Below, one piece after another: positions 53,837 to 62,860 of a DNA stretch of 64,000 nucleotides. A model generated the notes under the pieces. That model saw nothing but the letters and a program-made list of their open reading frames with translations. It made no database searches and was not told where the DNA came from. The stretch is taken from contig JAQQAS010000037.1 in NCBI GenBank assembly GCA_028532815.1, positions 174,754-238,753 of the forward strand. Reading direction: 5' to 3'. Position numbers and translations under genes: made by a program. Position 1 is the stretch's first letter. The number at the start of each line of letters is the position of its first letter. Origin of the DNA: Pleomorphochaeta sp. (lineage in GTDB: Bacteria > Spirochaetota > Spirochaetia > Sphaerochaetales > Sphaerochaetaceae).

Positions 53837-55411
53837 GTGGTTGAAGTTAGAAAGTATTCTTCGCGTCATTTAGAAGTAAAATTTGTTTTACCTTTTGCTA
53901 AGAAAAAAGTATTAAAGAAAGATTTAACCTATTATATTTTTACTCCAGAGCAATTAAATGTAAATGCATCAACTACTTCATTAGAATCAATGAGTCATAA
54001 GTTTAGAACACATGGTAGATATGCATCTCCTGAACTAACCTTGGATGAACTAATTGACAAGAAAAATAAAATAAGTCCATTAACTAAATTAATAGAATAT
54101 GTCCAAATTTTAGTAGATGGAGATGATTTAGAAATAAGTGAGGTTGAATTTACCCATGAAGCTCAAGCTGTTGTTAATTCCTTGCGTCATCAACTAAAAA
54201 ATTTCCAAAATGAATGTTACTGCTTAATTCAATCTAAAAAGAGTGAAGACTTTAAACGATTATCCAAAGACTGGAAGAAAAAAAGACTAAAATTAGAGAG
54301 AATATTTTCTATTTTAATAGATGATTTAAAACAATTGAATCTTGAAAATGAAATGTTTATAACATCCCTCTATTGGGCAGATGAGGCTAGTAGTTTAATC
54401 AGTGAGCAATATGCTTGTGAAATTATTGGAGTATGTGAAAATGCTCAAGAATTAGCTGAAATAAATAGCATATTAAAAAAAATAGTTAGCCATGAAATTA
54501 GACGAAGAAAAAAGATGGGGTATCCAAGTGAAAGTGATGTTGAAAGTTTATCGTACAGAAGAGAGACTTTAAGACGATGGAGTAAAAGTGTATTAAGCTT
54601 AGATCCTGTAATTTCAAAAACACCTAGAAGAATAAATGAAATTGTAGCAGTTACAGCTGCCTCTATAGCTATGGCTTTTACACTAATTGCAACATTTTTT
54701 GCCCAATCACTTTTCGCAGATCAAGCAATTAGATGGGAATTATTAGTTATAATTATCTATGTATTTAAAGATAGAATTAAGGATGGAATTAAAAATATCT
54801 TTGCTAAAATCCAACCAAGGTTAATAGCAGATGAAATATATACATATAAATCACCTAGAACAGGGGTTAAAGTCTGCTCTTCAAGGAACTATTTATTATA
54901 TAAAAATGCAAATACTGTAAAAAAAGAAGTAAGGGATAAAAGAAGAGAAGATAGTTCAAACCCATTTTATAAAATGTTGAAAGAAGAGTCTGTCGTTCAA
55001 TATTCTCATTACTTAAAGATTTATCCATTAAATAAAAATTTAGATGTTGATATAACACCTTGGATGACCAATTTTGCTTTGGTAGATAATATTAGAATGG
55101 ATGATTGGTTTAAAGAAATGATTGATAGATATGTTGATGTAGATAATATAAATGAGCCTAATAATAGTGTTTATCACCTTCATCTAATAATTGAAGATAA
55201 AATAAGCAAATCAAAGAGTATTTATTATCATTATTTAATCGTAATTGACTACAGTGGCATATTGTATGTTAAAGAATTGACAAATCAAGGAATGCCAACT
55301 AGATATGAAATTGCTCAACAATTAGAAAAAAGACGAATTAAAAGAGAAAAAAAATTAATTAAAAAAAATAGAAAAGCATTGAAAGAAAATTTAGATAATA
55401 AAGAAAAGTAA
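53837..55411 (+). CDS. Membrane protein of unknown function
   Basis: A 524-residue protein with a soluble Lys/Glu-rich N-terminal half (about 260 residues), two close hydrophobic segments (VTAASIAMAFTLIATFF at about 270 and LLVIIIYVFK at about 298), and a basic soluble C-terminal half ending in repeated Lys/Arg helices. The N-terminal half has a coiled-coil look (LRHQLKNFQNECYCLIQSKK). GTG start at 53837 with AAGGAG. No family recognised. Both halves probably face the cytoplasm on either side of a hairpin, an inference from charge balance. Confidence 0.75.
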   Translation: MVEVRKYSSRHLEVKFVLPFAKKKVLKKDLTYYIFTPEQLNVNASTTSLESMSHKFRTHGRYASPELTLDELIDKKNKISPLTKLIEYVQILVDGDDLEISEVEFTHEAQAVVNSLRHQLKNFQNECYCLIQSKKSEDFKRLSKDWKKKRLKLERIFSILIDDLKQLNLENEMFITSLYWADEASSLISEQYACEIIGVCENAQELAEINSILKKIVSHEIRRRKKMGYPSESDVESLSYRRETLRRWSKSVLSLDPVISKTPRRINEIVAVTAASIAMAFTLIATFFAQSLFADQAIRWELLVIIIYVFKDRIKDGIKNIFAKIQPRLIADEIYTYKSPRTGVKVCSSRNYLLYKNANTVKKEVRDKRREDSSNPFYKMLKEESVVQYSHYLKIYPLNKNLDVDITPWMTNFALVDNIRMDDWFKEMIDRYVDVDNINEPNNSVYHLHLIIEDKISKSKSIYYHYLIVIDYSGILYVKELTNQGMPTRYEIAQQLEKRRIKREKKLIKKNRKALKENLDNKEK

Positions 55412-55427
55412 TCCTTTCTTAATTTAA

Positions 55428-55457
55428 TTGAGGTTGAAACTCTATGTGCTTTATAAT
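55428..55457 (+). promoter_or_regulatory. Candidate promoter of corA and its leader
   Basis: TTGAGG (55428-55433), 18-bp spacer, perfect TATAAT (55452-55457). The expected start near 55464 would give a 190-nt leader. Confidence 0.5.
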
Positions 55458-55522
55458 ATATTATTTATAAAAAGATAATGAATTTTTACTTTTTATTTTT
55501 TTAAAACTATTCAAATTTGTAG

Positions 55523-55650
55523 AGGAGGAAAGTAAATGTCAGATGATAGTGGCAGTCCTTTGCCTAAACATTTCAAAAACAAACTAACAGTTTCCTCCTT
55601 AATAAGCTTATAAAATTTCTTTGTGCTTTGAGGGGAAACTTCTTGGAGGA
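55523..55650 (+). promoter_or_regulatory. Candidate translational/transcriptional switch in the corA leader
   Basis: A pivot at 55589-55599 (AGTTTCCTCCT) can pair three mutually exclusive ways. It can pair with the leader ORF's ribosome-binding site (AGGAGGAAA, 55523-55531, 9 perfect pairs), with GGGGAAACT (55632-55640, 9 pairs with one wobble), or via TCCTCC with the corA ribosome-binding site (GGAGGA, 55645-55650). The pivot lies within the leader ORF, so ribosome position on the leader would decide which pairing forms. Confidence 0.5.
55536..55613 (+). CDS. corA leader peptide, Mg2+-sensing candidate
   Basis: A 25-codon ORF beginning MSDDSGSPLP, with the strongest ribosome-binding site in the region (GAGGAGG, 7 nt before ATG), ending 42 bp before corA. 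The start is acidic and proline-containing. N-terminal acidic/proline stretches are known to destabilise ribosomes when Mg2+ is low, as in E. coli mgtL (MEPDPTPLP), which also regulates a Mg2+ transporter. The sequences are not homologous; the parallel is functional inference. A chance short ORF is possible, but the strong ribosome-binding site, composition and pairing with downstream elements argue against it. Confidence 0.6.
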   Translation: MSDDSGSPLPKHFKNKLTVSSLISL

Positions 55651-55655
55651 CAATT

Positions 55656-56675
55656 ATGATTACATTAAGAAATAATGTTGTATCACGAGTTCCAGGTGAT
55701 ACTCCACGTAATACAGATTACGTTTGGGTTGATGCAAGAGACATCAACAGAGACGATATTGCCATACTCGAAGAAGAATATGCAATAGATAGTGAACTTC
55801 TAGCAGATATCATGGACCCTGATGAACAAGCACGTATTGAAAAAGAAGATGATTATACAGCTTTGATTGTTCGTTTACCAGCCAAAGATGATGATTGTGA
55901 AGGGGTTAATCAATATGCCATCCCTCTTGGTATAGTTCTATATAAAAATATGGTAATAACAATTTGTCAAAGTGATTCTGTAGTTTTAGAAGACTTTGCA
56001 AAAAAACGTTTTAGACAATATCCTGTTGAAACTAAAGAAGGTTTTGTAATTTCAATTATGGAGAGAGCTGCTTTAGTTTACATCAGATTGTTAAAATATA
56101 TTAACAGACAAAAAAACCAAGTTGAAGAAAAATTAAGTGGTGTTGTTATGAATCGGGAATTGCTTCAATTAATGCAAATCCAAAAAAGTTTAGTTTTCTT
56201 TAAAACTAGTTTAACAACAAATGAGTTATTATTAGAGAAACTCCAAAAATCACCATATTTTATTCTTTCTAACGAAGATGAAGTTGATTTTTTAGAGGAT
56301 ACCATAACTGATAATAAACAGGCTATTTCAATGGCTAATATATATTCAGATTTGTTACATGGTACTATGGAAGTCTTTGGTTCTGTTATTAGCAATAATA
56401 TGAATATAATAATGAAAAGATTAACCGTTTTATCAATCGCATTGATGTTCCCAACCTTTATTGTAAGTTATTATGGAATGAACATTAATTTACCTTTTGC
56501 TTCAATTCCCTTTATTTGGGCATGGTTATTATTGTGTTGTGTTATTTCTGCTGTTGTTGGTGCTTGGGTAATTTCTGATAAAAGAAATAATAATGTATTA
56601 AAGAAGGTTAATTCTTTAGAAGAAAAACACAAAGAGAAAAACAAACGAAATAAGAAAAAAAAGTTCTTATCATAA
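55656..56675 (+). CDS. corA: CorA-family Mg2+/Co2+ transporter
   Basis: A 339-residue cation channel for Mg2+ uptake. The cytoplasmic funnel domain fills the first 270 residues. Two C-terminal helices flank the invariant loop YGMNINLPF (GMN near residue 279) that forms the pore entrance, and the basic tail (KRNKKKK) follows. The length fits CorA/ZntB, and GMN identifies the family. The ribosome-binding site GGAGGA lies 5 nt before ATG and can be masked by the leader. The gene ends at a terminator. Confidence 0.93.
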   Translation: MITLRNNVVSRVPGDTPRNTDYVWVDARDINRDDIAILEEEYAIDSELLADIMDPDEQARIEKEDDYTALIVRLPAKDDDCEGVNQYAIPLGIVLYKNMVITICQSDSVVLEDFAKKRFRQYPVETKEGFVISIMERAALVYIRLLKYINRQKNQVEEKLSGVVMNRELLQLMQIQKSLVFFKTSLTTNELLLEKLQKSPYFILSNEDEVDFLEDTITDNKQAISMANIYSDLLHGTMEVFGSVISNNMNIIMKRLTVLSIALMFPTFIVSYYGMNINLPFASIPFIWAWLLLCCVISAVVGAWVISDKRNNNVLKKVNSLEEKHKEKNKRNKKKKFLS

Positions 56676-56686
56676 ATTTAAAATAG

Positions 56687-56716
56687 AATGGCAATTTTTA
56701 AAAGTTGCCATTTTAT
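56687..56716 (+). terminator. Intrinsic terminator of corA
   Basis: 8-bp stem AATGGCAA / TTGCCATT (56687-56694, 56705-56712) with inner A/T pairing, then TTTT. An ATG within it (56688) is not a gene start. Confidence 0.85.
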
Positions 56717-56768
56717 AATTTTAGCCCTATATAATAGTTTTTTTATAAATAAAGATAGAAGAGAAACA

Positions 56769-57869
56769 ATGGAAAAAGTAATATTAGATACTGATATGGT
56801 TGATGGATTTGATGATGGTGTTGCTCTGTTAATGCTAGAGAATGCAAATAATATTGATTTGCTTGGTGTTACAATAGTTGCAGGGAATTTACCTCTAAAG
56901 AGGTCTGCTGCCTCTGCAATAAGACAATTAGAAATAATTAAGGCTAATACACGAGTATATTTAGGAAGTTCTAATCCTTTAGTTGAAAAACGTTATAAAA
57001 AAGAACATTTTAAAAAAGAAGAAGATTTAGGAATCAAAATAAATCATGCGGGGTATTTAAAAAAATATAAAGACCTAGATAAAAGCGACTCATCTCCTTT
57101 AGATAAAAACTTTAAAGATGTTTATGAAAATGTCTATAATAAAAAATATACTTTTCAAAATGCTTTTTACCAAGAAGATACAGATAAAAGTTCTAGTGCT
57201 GTTGATTTTATGATTGAACAAGCAAATAAGTATCCAAATGAGATTACAATTGTTGCAATTGGACCTCTAACTAATATTGCTGAGGCAATATTAAAAGATT
57301 CATCTTTTCCAACCAAAGTTAAGCAAATAGTTTATATGGGAGGAGCCTTTTATTGTAGAGGAAATGCAACTAAAAATTCTGAATTTAATTGGTGGGTAGA
57401 CCCCCATGCTGCTAAAATTTGTATTAGTTCTAGTTGGGGAAATCAACACTCAAAAGAAGGTTTAAATTTTAATAATCAAATTATCTTTGGATTAGAAGTT
57501 ACTAATAATACTAAATCTATACCGCAAGATATTTATGATAAAATATTAGATACTACATATGAAGAATTTAAATCTATTTTACTAAAAAATACAGGAACAA
57601 AAGCTCCTAAAAATATATGGGATATATTTGCTGCTGCTTATGTGATAAATAAAAGTATTCTATTATCTTCAAACAATGAAGATACTTTAAAAAGTAAAGA
57701 AAAAGGTGTCTTTATAGATATAAATACTAAATTGGATTCAAACTTTGCAAAAGCTTTTGTTGAAGAAGATAATAAAAACAATGACCTTAAAAAAGCCTTA
57801 ATTGCAAACACTGTTGATGAAAATCTACTTTTTAATGAATTATTATATCCTCTATTAAAATCAAAATAA
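56769..57869 (+). CDS. Inosine-uridine-type nucleoside hydrolase
   Basis: Splits nucleosides into base and ribose. 366 residues. The Ca2+-site motif DTDMVDGFDDGVALLM at residues 6-21 matches the DTDxxxDxDD pattern with one variation, and WVDPHAAKI near 210 holds the late metal Asp. The start at 56769 gives MEKVILDTD as in homologues; the earlier ATG lies in the corA terminator. The ribosome-binding site is weak (AGAAGAG), and a TATAAT at 56730-56735 is a promoter candidate. The released ribose would feed rbsK-rpiB. Preferred base unknown. Confidence 0.9.
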   Translation: MEKVILDTDMVDGFDDGVALLMLENANNIDLLGVTIVAGNLPLKRSAASAIRQLEIIKANTRVYLGSSNPLVEKRYKKEHFKKEEDLGIKINHAGYLKKYKDLDKSDSSPLDKNFKDVYENVYNKKYTFQNAFYQEDTDKSSSAVDFMIEQANKYPNEITIVAIGPLTNIAEAILKDSSFPTKVKQIVYMGGAFYCRGNATKNSEFNWWVDPHAAKICISSSWGNQHSKEGLNFNNQIIFGLEVTNNTKSIPQDIYDKILDTTYEEFKSILLKNTGTKAPKNIWDIFAAAYVINKSILLSSNNEDTLKSKEKGVFIDINTKLDSNFAKAFVEEDNKNNDLKKALIANTVDENLLFNELLYPLLKSK

Positions 57870-57874
57870 TAGCT

Positions 57875-58669
57875 TTATTTCTTATCTCCAATCAATTGAT
57901 AATGGGTTTTCCTATATTTAGAGGGTGCAAAACCTGTATTATCTTTAAAACATTTAGAGAAGTGAAACTGACTATTATAATTAAGTTTAGCTGCAATTTC
58001 TTTAATACTAAGAGAGGTTGTAGCTAAAAGAGATCTTGAAGCTTCAAGTTTAAGCATTGAAAAATATTTAATTGGGGGATATCCCATTTTTTTACAAAAT
58101 AATCTATTAAAATATATTGGGTTTAAAGAAACATAAGAGGCTAACTCATCTAAACTTATATTTTCAAAAAGATGAAGTCTCATATATTTTAGGGCCTTCT
58201 CAACTGCGATATTTATACTTTCTTCTTCCACAAAGTCCTGGTTTAGACTATATAAAAAGCCTAATAATTTATGACAACTTGAAAGTCTTAGATTTATATT
58301 TTTACTCATACCATTATCTTTTATCCATTCAAAAAAGAACCTTTTATTTTCACTTAATGTTATGGGACCTTTTTTATTTAAACCTTCAATTAAAGGTTTA
58401 TCAGCAGCATCAAATTCCATTAATACAGCATAGTAAGAAATAAAGGAGTCCTTTTCAGCTGTAATTTTGTGATCTACTAATTCACTAGTAATAAAAACTT
58501 GGTTTTCTCTAATTCTAAATTTCTTTTGGTTAGTGAGAAAAATACCTTCTCCTTCTAGAAAATAATGTATCTCAAATTGCATCTTTTTGTGAGAATGCAA
58601 TCTTTGATGCCAAGCTAATTCTTCTTCTTCATGAAGCTGTAAGACAAATACACAATCTAAAATATCCAT
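57875..58669 (-). CDS. AraC family transcriptional regulator
   Basis: A 264-residue regulator. A cupin-like N-terminal domain (LHSHKKMQFEIHYFLEGEG, about residues 24-42) binds a sugar or similar ligand. The C-terminal AraC/XylS HTH (about 165-258) includes NISLDELASYVSLNPIYFNRL and the second helix set FHFSKCFKDNTGFAPSKYRK. It is divergent from xylB-xylA and is their likely activator with xylose or xylulose as inducer. No ribosome-binding site; a near-consensus promoter puts the transcript start almost at the ATG. Confidence 0.9.
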   Translation of the reverse strand: MDILDCVFVLQLHEEEELAWHQRLHSHKKMQFEIHYFLEGEGIFLTNQKKFRIRENQVFITSELVDHKITAEKDSFISYYAVLMEFDAADKPLIEGLNKKGPITLSENKRFFFEWIKDNGMSKNINLRLSSCHKLLGFLYSLNQDFVEEESINIAVEKALKYMRLHLFENISLDELASYVSLNPIYFNRLFCKKMGYPPIKYFSMLKLEASRSLLATTSLSIKEIAAKLNYNSQFHFSKCFKDNTGFAPSKYRKTHYQLIGDKK

Positions 58670-58677
58670 AAGTTAAT

Positions 58678-58705
58678 ATTATATATATAATATAAATTTT
58701 GTCCA
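58678..58705 (-). promoter_or_regulatory. Promoter giving a probable leaderless AraC-regulator transcript
   Basis: On the minus strand TGGACA (58705-58700, one mismatch), 16-bp spacer, perfect TATAAT (58683-58678), then 8 nt to the ATG at 58669. No ribosome-binding site fits. Confidence 0.6.
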
Positions 58706-58764
58706 TGTTTTTATTCATTATTCCGTGGTTATATGATTATAAAGAAATTGATTAGGAGAAAGAT

Positions 58765-60243
58765 ATGGCAATAACAGCAGGAATTGATTGTGGGACACAG
58801 AGCACAAAGGTTTTATGCTACGATTCGCAAACAAAAGAAGTCTTAATTGTTACAACCTCTTCACACCAACTTATTTCCAAGGAAGATGGGACTAGAGAAC
58901 AAAAAGCCTCATGGTTTATTGATGCAATAAAAGATTGTTTTAATCAAATACCCATTGAAATAAAAGAGAAGATTGAAGCAATTGGGGTTTCAGGACAACA
59001 ACATGGATTTGTTGCTTTAGATAAAGATGGAGAGCCTCTCCATAATGTTAAATTATGGTGTGATACATCAACTGCTAATTATTGTGACCAACTAACTAAA
59101 AAATTAGGTGGAGATAAGAAAGTTTTCTCATTAATTAGCAATCAAATTTTACCAGGTTATACAGCAAGTAAAGTATTATATCTAAAAGAAAATCACAAAA
59201 GTGAATACGATAAACTAGCTCACATACTATTACCACATGATTACATTAATTATTATTTAACCGGTGAATATGTGATGGAAGAAGGGGACGCTAGTGGTAC
59301 AGCTTTCTTTGATGTAAAAAATAGACGCTTTTGTGATGAAGTTCTAATGGCAATAGATGAAGAAAGAGATTTAAAAGAAACTCTTCCAAGATTAGTAAAA
59401 TCAACAGATGTTATTGGAAAAATTAGAAAAGAAGTTGCTGATGAATTAAAAATAAATAAGGATGCAATTGTATCTCCAGGTGGTGGAGATAATATGATGG
59501 GAGCTATTGGTGCTGGTTGTACAAGTGATGGAGACTTAGTTATGAGTCTTGGAACTAGTGGAACTCTTTTTGGATATAGTGAGAAGTTAATTGCTGATTC
59601 AAAAAACAGATTAGCAGCTTTTATTTCAAGTAGTGGTGGATATTTACCATTGCTTTGTACAATGAATTGTACCGTTGCAACTGAACAGTTAAGAGAATTA
59701 TTACAGTTAGGTGTGAAAGAACTTGATGAAATTGCAAATCAAAGTAAGCCTGGAGCAAATGGCATTATTTTCCTTCCATATTTTAATGGAGAGAGAACAC
59801 CAAACTATCCAAAAGCTGAAGCTGTAATTGCAGGAATGAATACTACTAATACAAATAGAAGTAATATAGCTAGAGCATCTTTAGAAAGTGCAATATATTC
59901 AATGCAAGTAGGTCTTGAAGCATTTAAAGAACAAGGTTTTAAACCAAGTAAAATTATCTTAATTGGTGGAGGCGCTAAATCAAAAGTTTGGGCACAAATT
60001 GTTTCTGATATGTTCAAGCTTAAAGTTATGACTCCTAAAATTAGTGAAACTGCAGCTTTAGGTGGTGCATTACAAAGTTTAGCAACTTTAGAGAAGAAAA
60101 CAGTTAAAGAAATAACAGATATTCATACACAGTTTAATGAAGATAGAATTTTTACTCCAAATGAAGATAACTATAAATTGTATGAAGCTGGATATGAAAA
60201 ATACAGAAAATATGATTCGTCATTGAGCAAATTATTTAAATAA
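58765..60243 (+). CDS. xylB: Xylulokinase
   Basis: Phosphorylates D-xylulose to xylulose 5-phosphate. The 492-residue FGGY kinase starts ITAGIDCGTQSTKVLCYD (phosphate 1), has GVSGQQHGFVALD, GGGDNMMGAIGAG and the late GGGAKSKVWAQIVSDM. The length is standard. First gene of the xylB-xylA operon, with AGGAG and an AraC regulator opposite. Confidence 0.94.
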   Translation: MAITAGIDCGTQSTKVLCYDSQTKEVLIVTTSSHQLISKEDGTREQKASWFIDAIKDCFNQIPIEIKEKIEAIGVSGQQHGFVALDKDGEPLHNVKLWCDTSTANYCDQLTKKLGGDKKVFSLISNQILPGYTASKVLYLKENHKSEYDKLAHILLPHDYINYYLTGEYVMEEGDASGTAFFDVKNRRFCDEVLMAIDEERDLKETLPRLVKSTDVIGKIRKEVADELKINKDAIVSPGGGDNMMGAIGAGCTSDGDLVMSLGTSGTLFGYSEKLIADSKNRLAAFISSSGGYLPLLCTMNCTVATEQLRELLQLGVKELDEIANQSKPGANGIIFLPYFNGERTPNYPKAEAVIAGMNTTNTNRSNIARASLESAIYSMQVGLEAFKEQGFKPSKIILIGGGAKSKVWAQIVSDMFKLKVMTPKISETAALGGALQSLATLEKKTVKEITDIHTQFNEDRIFTPNEDNYKLYEAGYEKYRKYDSSLSKLFK

Positions 60244-60257
60244 GTAGGAGATAAAAA

Positions 60258-61583
60258 ATGGATTATTTTGTAGGTAATAAAGAATATTTTAAAAATATTG
60301 GTAAAATTAAATTTGAAGGTAAAGATAGCGATAACCCTTTAGCATTTAAATACTATGATGCAGAAAAGAAAATCAATGGTAAAAGCATGAAAGAACATCT
60401 AAGATTTGCTACTGCATATTGGCATAGTTTCTGTGCTAATGGAACAGATCCTTTTGGACAAGCAACTATTGAATTCCCATTTTCAGATAAAGATCCTATG
60501 CAAAATGCAAAAAACAAAGCAGATGCAGCATTTGAATTCTTTACAAAAGTTGGAACTCCTTATTATTGTTTTCATGATGCTGATGTAGCTCCTGAAGGAG
60601 ATAGTGCAGCAACTTATTTAAAAAACTATTTAGAAATGTCTGATTTCTTATTAGAAAGACAAAAAGCAACTGGAATTAAATTGTTGTGGAATACCGCGAA
60701 TGCTTTTTCAAATCCACGATATATGAATGGTGCAATTACTAATCCTGATTTTAATATTTTAACAAGAGCGGCTTTACAAATTAAAACATGTTTAGATGTG
60801 AATGTTAAACTAGGTGGAGAAAATTATGTTTTCTGGGGGGGAAGAGAAGGTTATATGTATCTTCTTAATACCGATATGAAGAGAGAAAGAGAACATTTAG
60901 GAAAGTTCTATAATATTGTTAGAGACTATGCTAGAGCCAATGGATTTAATGGGACATTCTTAATTGAACCAAAACCAATGGAACCTTCCAAACACCAATA
61001 TGATTATGATGCACAATCAGCAATAGCCTTTATTAAAGAATTTGGCTTAGAGAATGACTTTAAGTGTAATATTGAAGCAAACCATGCAACTCTTGCAGGA
61101 CATACTTTTGCTCATGATCTACAAGTCTGTGCTGATAGTAATATGCTAGGAAGTGTAGATGCTAACCAAGGAGATGCTCAAAATGGATGGGATACAGATG
61201 AATTCCCAACAGATGTTTATGAAACAACTAAAGCCATGATGGTAATTCTTAAAAATGGTGGACTACATACTGGTGGACTTAACTTTGATGCAAAGATTAG
61301 AAGAAACAGTACAGATGCTGAGGATTTATTTATTGCTCACATTGGTGGTATGGATAGTTTCGCTCTAGGCTTAGAAATAGCTGATAAGATTATAAAAGAT
61401 GGTAAGTTTGATAGTTTTGTAAAAGAAAGATATTCTTCTTTTGATAGCGGAAAAGGAAAAGAATTTGAAGAAGGAAAACTTGATTTAGTAAGTTTAGCAC
61501 AATTAGGTGAAACAGCTGAATGCAAGAAAACTTCTGGTAAACAAGAATATTTAAAGAATTTACTTAATTCATATATGTTCTAA
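60258..61583 (+). CDS. xylA: Xylose isomerase
   Basis: Converts D-xylose to D-xylulose. The 441-residue length is the class II form. The metal-binding and catalytic segments are complete: FHDADVAPEGD (catalytic His near 100), WGGREGYMYLLNTD, LIEPKPMEPSKHQYD, NIEANHATLAGHTFAHDL, and the LGSVDANQGD metal loop. It follows xylB by 14 bp. No xylose transporter is seen in the window. Confidence 0.95.
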   Translation: MDYFVGNKEYFKNIGKIKFEGKDSDNPLAFKYYDAEKKINGKSMKEHLRFATAYWHSFCANGTDPFGQATIEFPFSDKDPMQNAKNKADAAFEFFTKVGTPYYCFHDADVAPEGDSAATYLKNYLEMSDFLLERQKATGIKLLWNTANAFSNPRYMNGAITNPDFNILTRAALQIKTCLDVNVKLGGENYVFWGGREGYMYLLNTDMKREREHLGKFYNIVRDYARANGFNGTFLIEPKPMEPSKHQYDYDAQSAIAFIKEFGLENDFKCNIEANHATLAGHTFAHDLQVCADSNMLGSVDANQGDAQNGWDTDEFPTDVYETTKAMMVILKNGGLHTGGLNFDAKIRRNSTDAEDLFIAHIGGMDSFALGLEIADKIIKDGKFDSFVKERYSSFDSGKGKEFEEGKLDLVSLAQLGETAECKKTSGKQEYLKNLLNSYMF

Positions 61584-61614
61584 TTTGATACTTAAAATTA
61601 TTTTAAAAAATATT

Positions 61615-61650
61615 TGCGGAGATAGAAGGTATTTATCTCCGCATTATTTA
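61615..61650 (+). terminator. Intrinsic terminator of xylBA
   Basis: 10-bp stem TGCGGAGATA / TATCTCCGCA (61615-61624, 61634-61643), loop of nine, then a T-rich tail. Confidence 0.85.
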
Positions 61651-61769
61651 TTTAAAATTGCGGATATTAAAAAATATCTTTAATATATTTTCTTATATAA
61701 AATTTATTTAAACAAAGAATATCATGTTATAATAATCAAAATATTTTTATCAAAAAGAGGTTGTTGTTT

Positions 61770-62798
61770 ATGTTAGAAGAAATGCAATATGTTGGAAATA
61801 TCAATCAATTATTTAGTGTGAGAGAAGTTGTCTTAGTTGAAGGAAAATCTAAAGGAGTTAGAGTAATTGAAGTGAATAATGGCTCAGGACTGTACTTTGA
61901 AATAAATGTTGATAGAGGGTTTGATATCCCAACACTAAGATACAAAGGTATAAACTGTGGTTATGAATCTCAATGTGGAAATTCATCTCCAGCCTATTTT
62001 GATGATAAAGAATTAGGGTTTTTAAAAAACTTTAATGTAGGCTTTTTAACAACTTGTGGATTAAAATCTATTGGTAGCCCAAGCACTTATAATAATAAAG
62101 AATATGGCTTACATGGTAATATTTCTAATATACCTAGTGAGCATTATTATTATAAATATGATAATGATGAAAAGGGTGAATTTGTTGAACTAAATGCAAC
62201 TCTTTTTGATTCTGGAATATTTGAAGACAAATTAAGACTCGATAGAAAGATAAAGTGTTATTATAAAAAAAATAAAATAATTATTGATGATACTGTTACA
62301 AATGAAGGTTTTAATAAAGCTATCCATAATATTTTATATCATATGAATTTTGGATATCCACTTCTTTCAAAAGAAAGTAAAATGTATATTGATAGTGAAA
62401 AAATCACCCCTAGAACAAAAAGAGCTGAAGATTTATTATCTCTTTACAATGTTATAGAAGATGCAGCGTGTGAATATGAAGAAGCTTGCTATTATCACAA
62501 TCTTAAAAGAAATAGTAATGGAGATGCTTTAGTTGGTGTTTATAATCCAAAACTTAAAATGGGTATAGCAATTAAAATTGATTGTAAGACTTTAGATCAT
62601 TTAGTAGAATGGAAATTAATGAAAAAAAGAGACTATGTTTTAGGTCTTGAACCAGCAAGTAATTTAATCGATGGCCTTGCTGATTTAGATGAAAAAGGTT
62701 TATTAAAATATTTAGAAGCAGGTGATAATATTAACTATCATCTAGAAGTTGAAGTTGTAGAAGATTATAAAGACTTTGATAAAATTTTTAATTCTTAA
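61770..62798 (+). CDS. DUF4432-type aldose-epimerase-like protein
   Basis: A 342-residue protein with galactose mutarotase-like beta-sandwich features of the DUF4432 family: VDRGFDIPTLRYKGINCGY near residue 50, GFLTTCGL near 95, YGLHGNISNIPSEHY near 115 and late LGLEPASN. DUF4432 members lie in sugar operons and may act on sugars or sugar phosphates. I put the start at 61770 (ATG, AAAGAGG 9 nt upstream) rather than the TTG at 61761. The xylBA terminator lies between, so it is a separate unit. Activity untested. Confidence 0.75.
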   Translation: MLEEMQYVGNINQLFSVREVVLVEGKSKGVRVIEVNNGSGLYFEINVDRGFDIPTLRYKGINCGYESQCGNSSPAYFDDKELGFLKNFNVGFLTTCGLKSIGSPSTYNNKEYGLHGNISNIPSEHYYYKYDNDEKGEFVELNATLFDSGIFEDKLRLDRKIKCYYKKNKIIIDDTVTNEGFNKAIHNILYHMNFGYPLLSKESKMYIDSEKITPRTKRAEDLLSLYNVIEDAACEYEEACYYHNLKRNSNGDALVGVYNPKLKMGIAIKIDCKTLDHLVEWKLMKKRDYVLGLEPASNLIDGLADLDEKGLLKYLEAGDNINYHLEVEVVEDYKDFDKIFNS

Positions 62799-62812
62799 GG
62801 AGCTATAAAACT

Positions 62813-62860
62813 AAAAAAATATCTCCATAGATAGTTGAATATCTTTTGGAGATATAATTT
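62813..62860. terminator. Bidirectional terminator between the DUF4432 gene and thiD
   Basis: 9-bp stem ATATCTCCA / TGGAGATAT (62819-62827, 62847-62855), 19-nt loop, A-run before and T-run after. Confidence 0.75.

Noticed and set aside
55464..55656. M-box (ykoK) Mg2+ riboswitch before corA
   Set aside because: The 190-nt leader lacks the long paired domains and GC content expected; the leader ORF and short pairings explain it better.
56688..56768. ATG-initiated extension of the nucleoside hydrolase
   Set aside because: The codon lies in the corA terminator stem; the ATG at 56769 gives the normal N-terminus.
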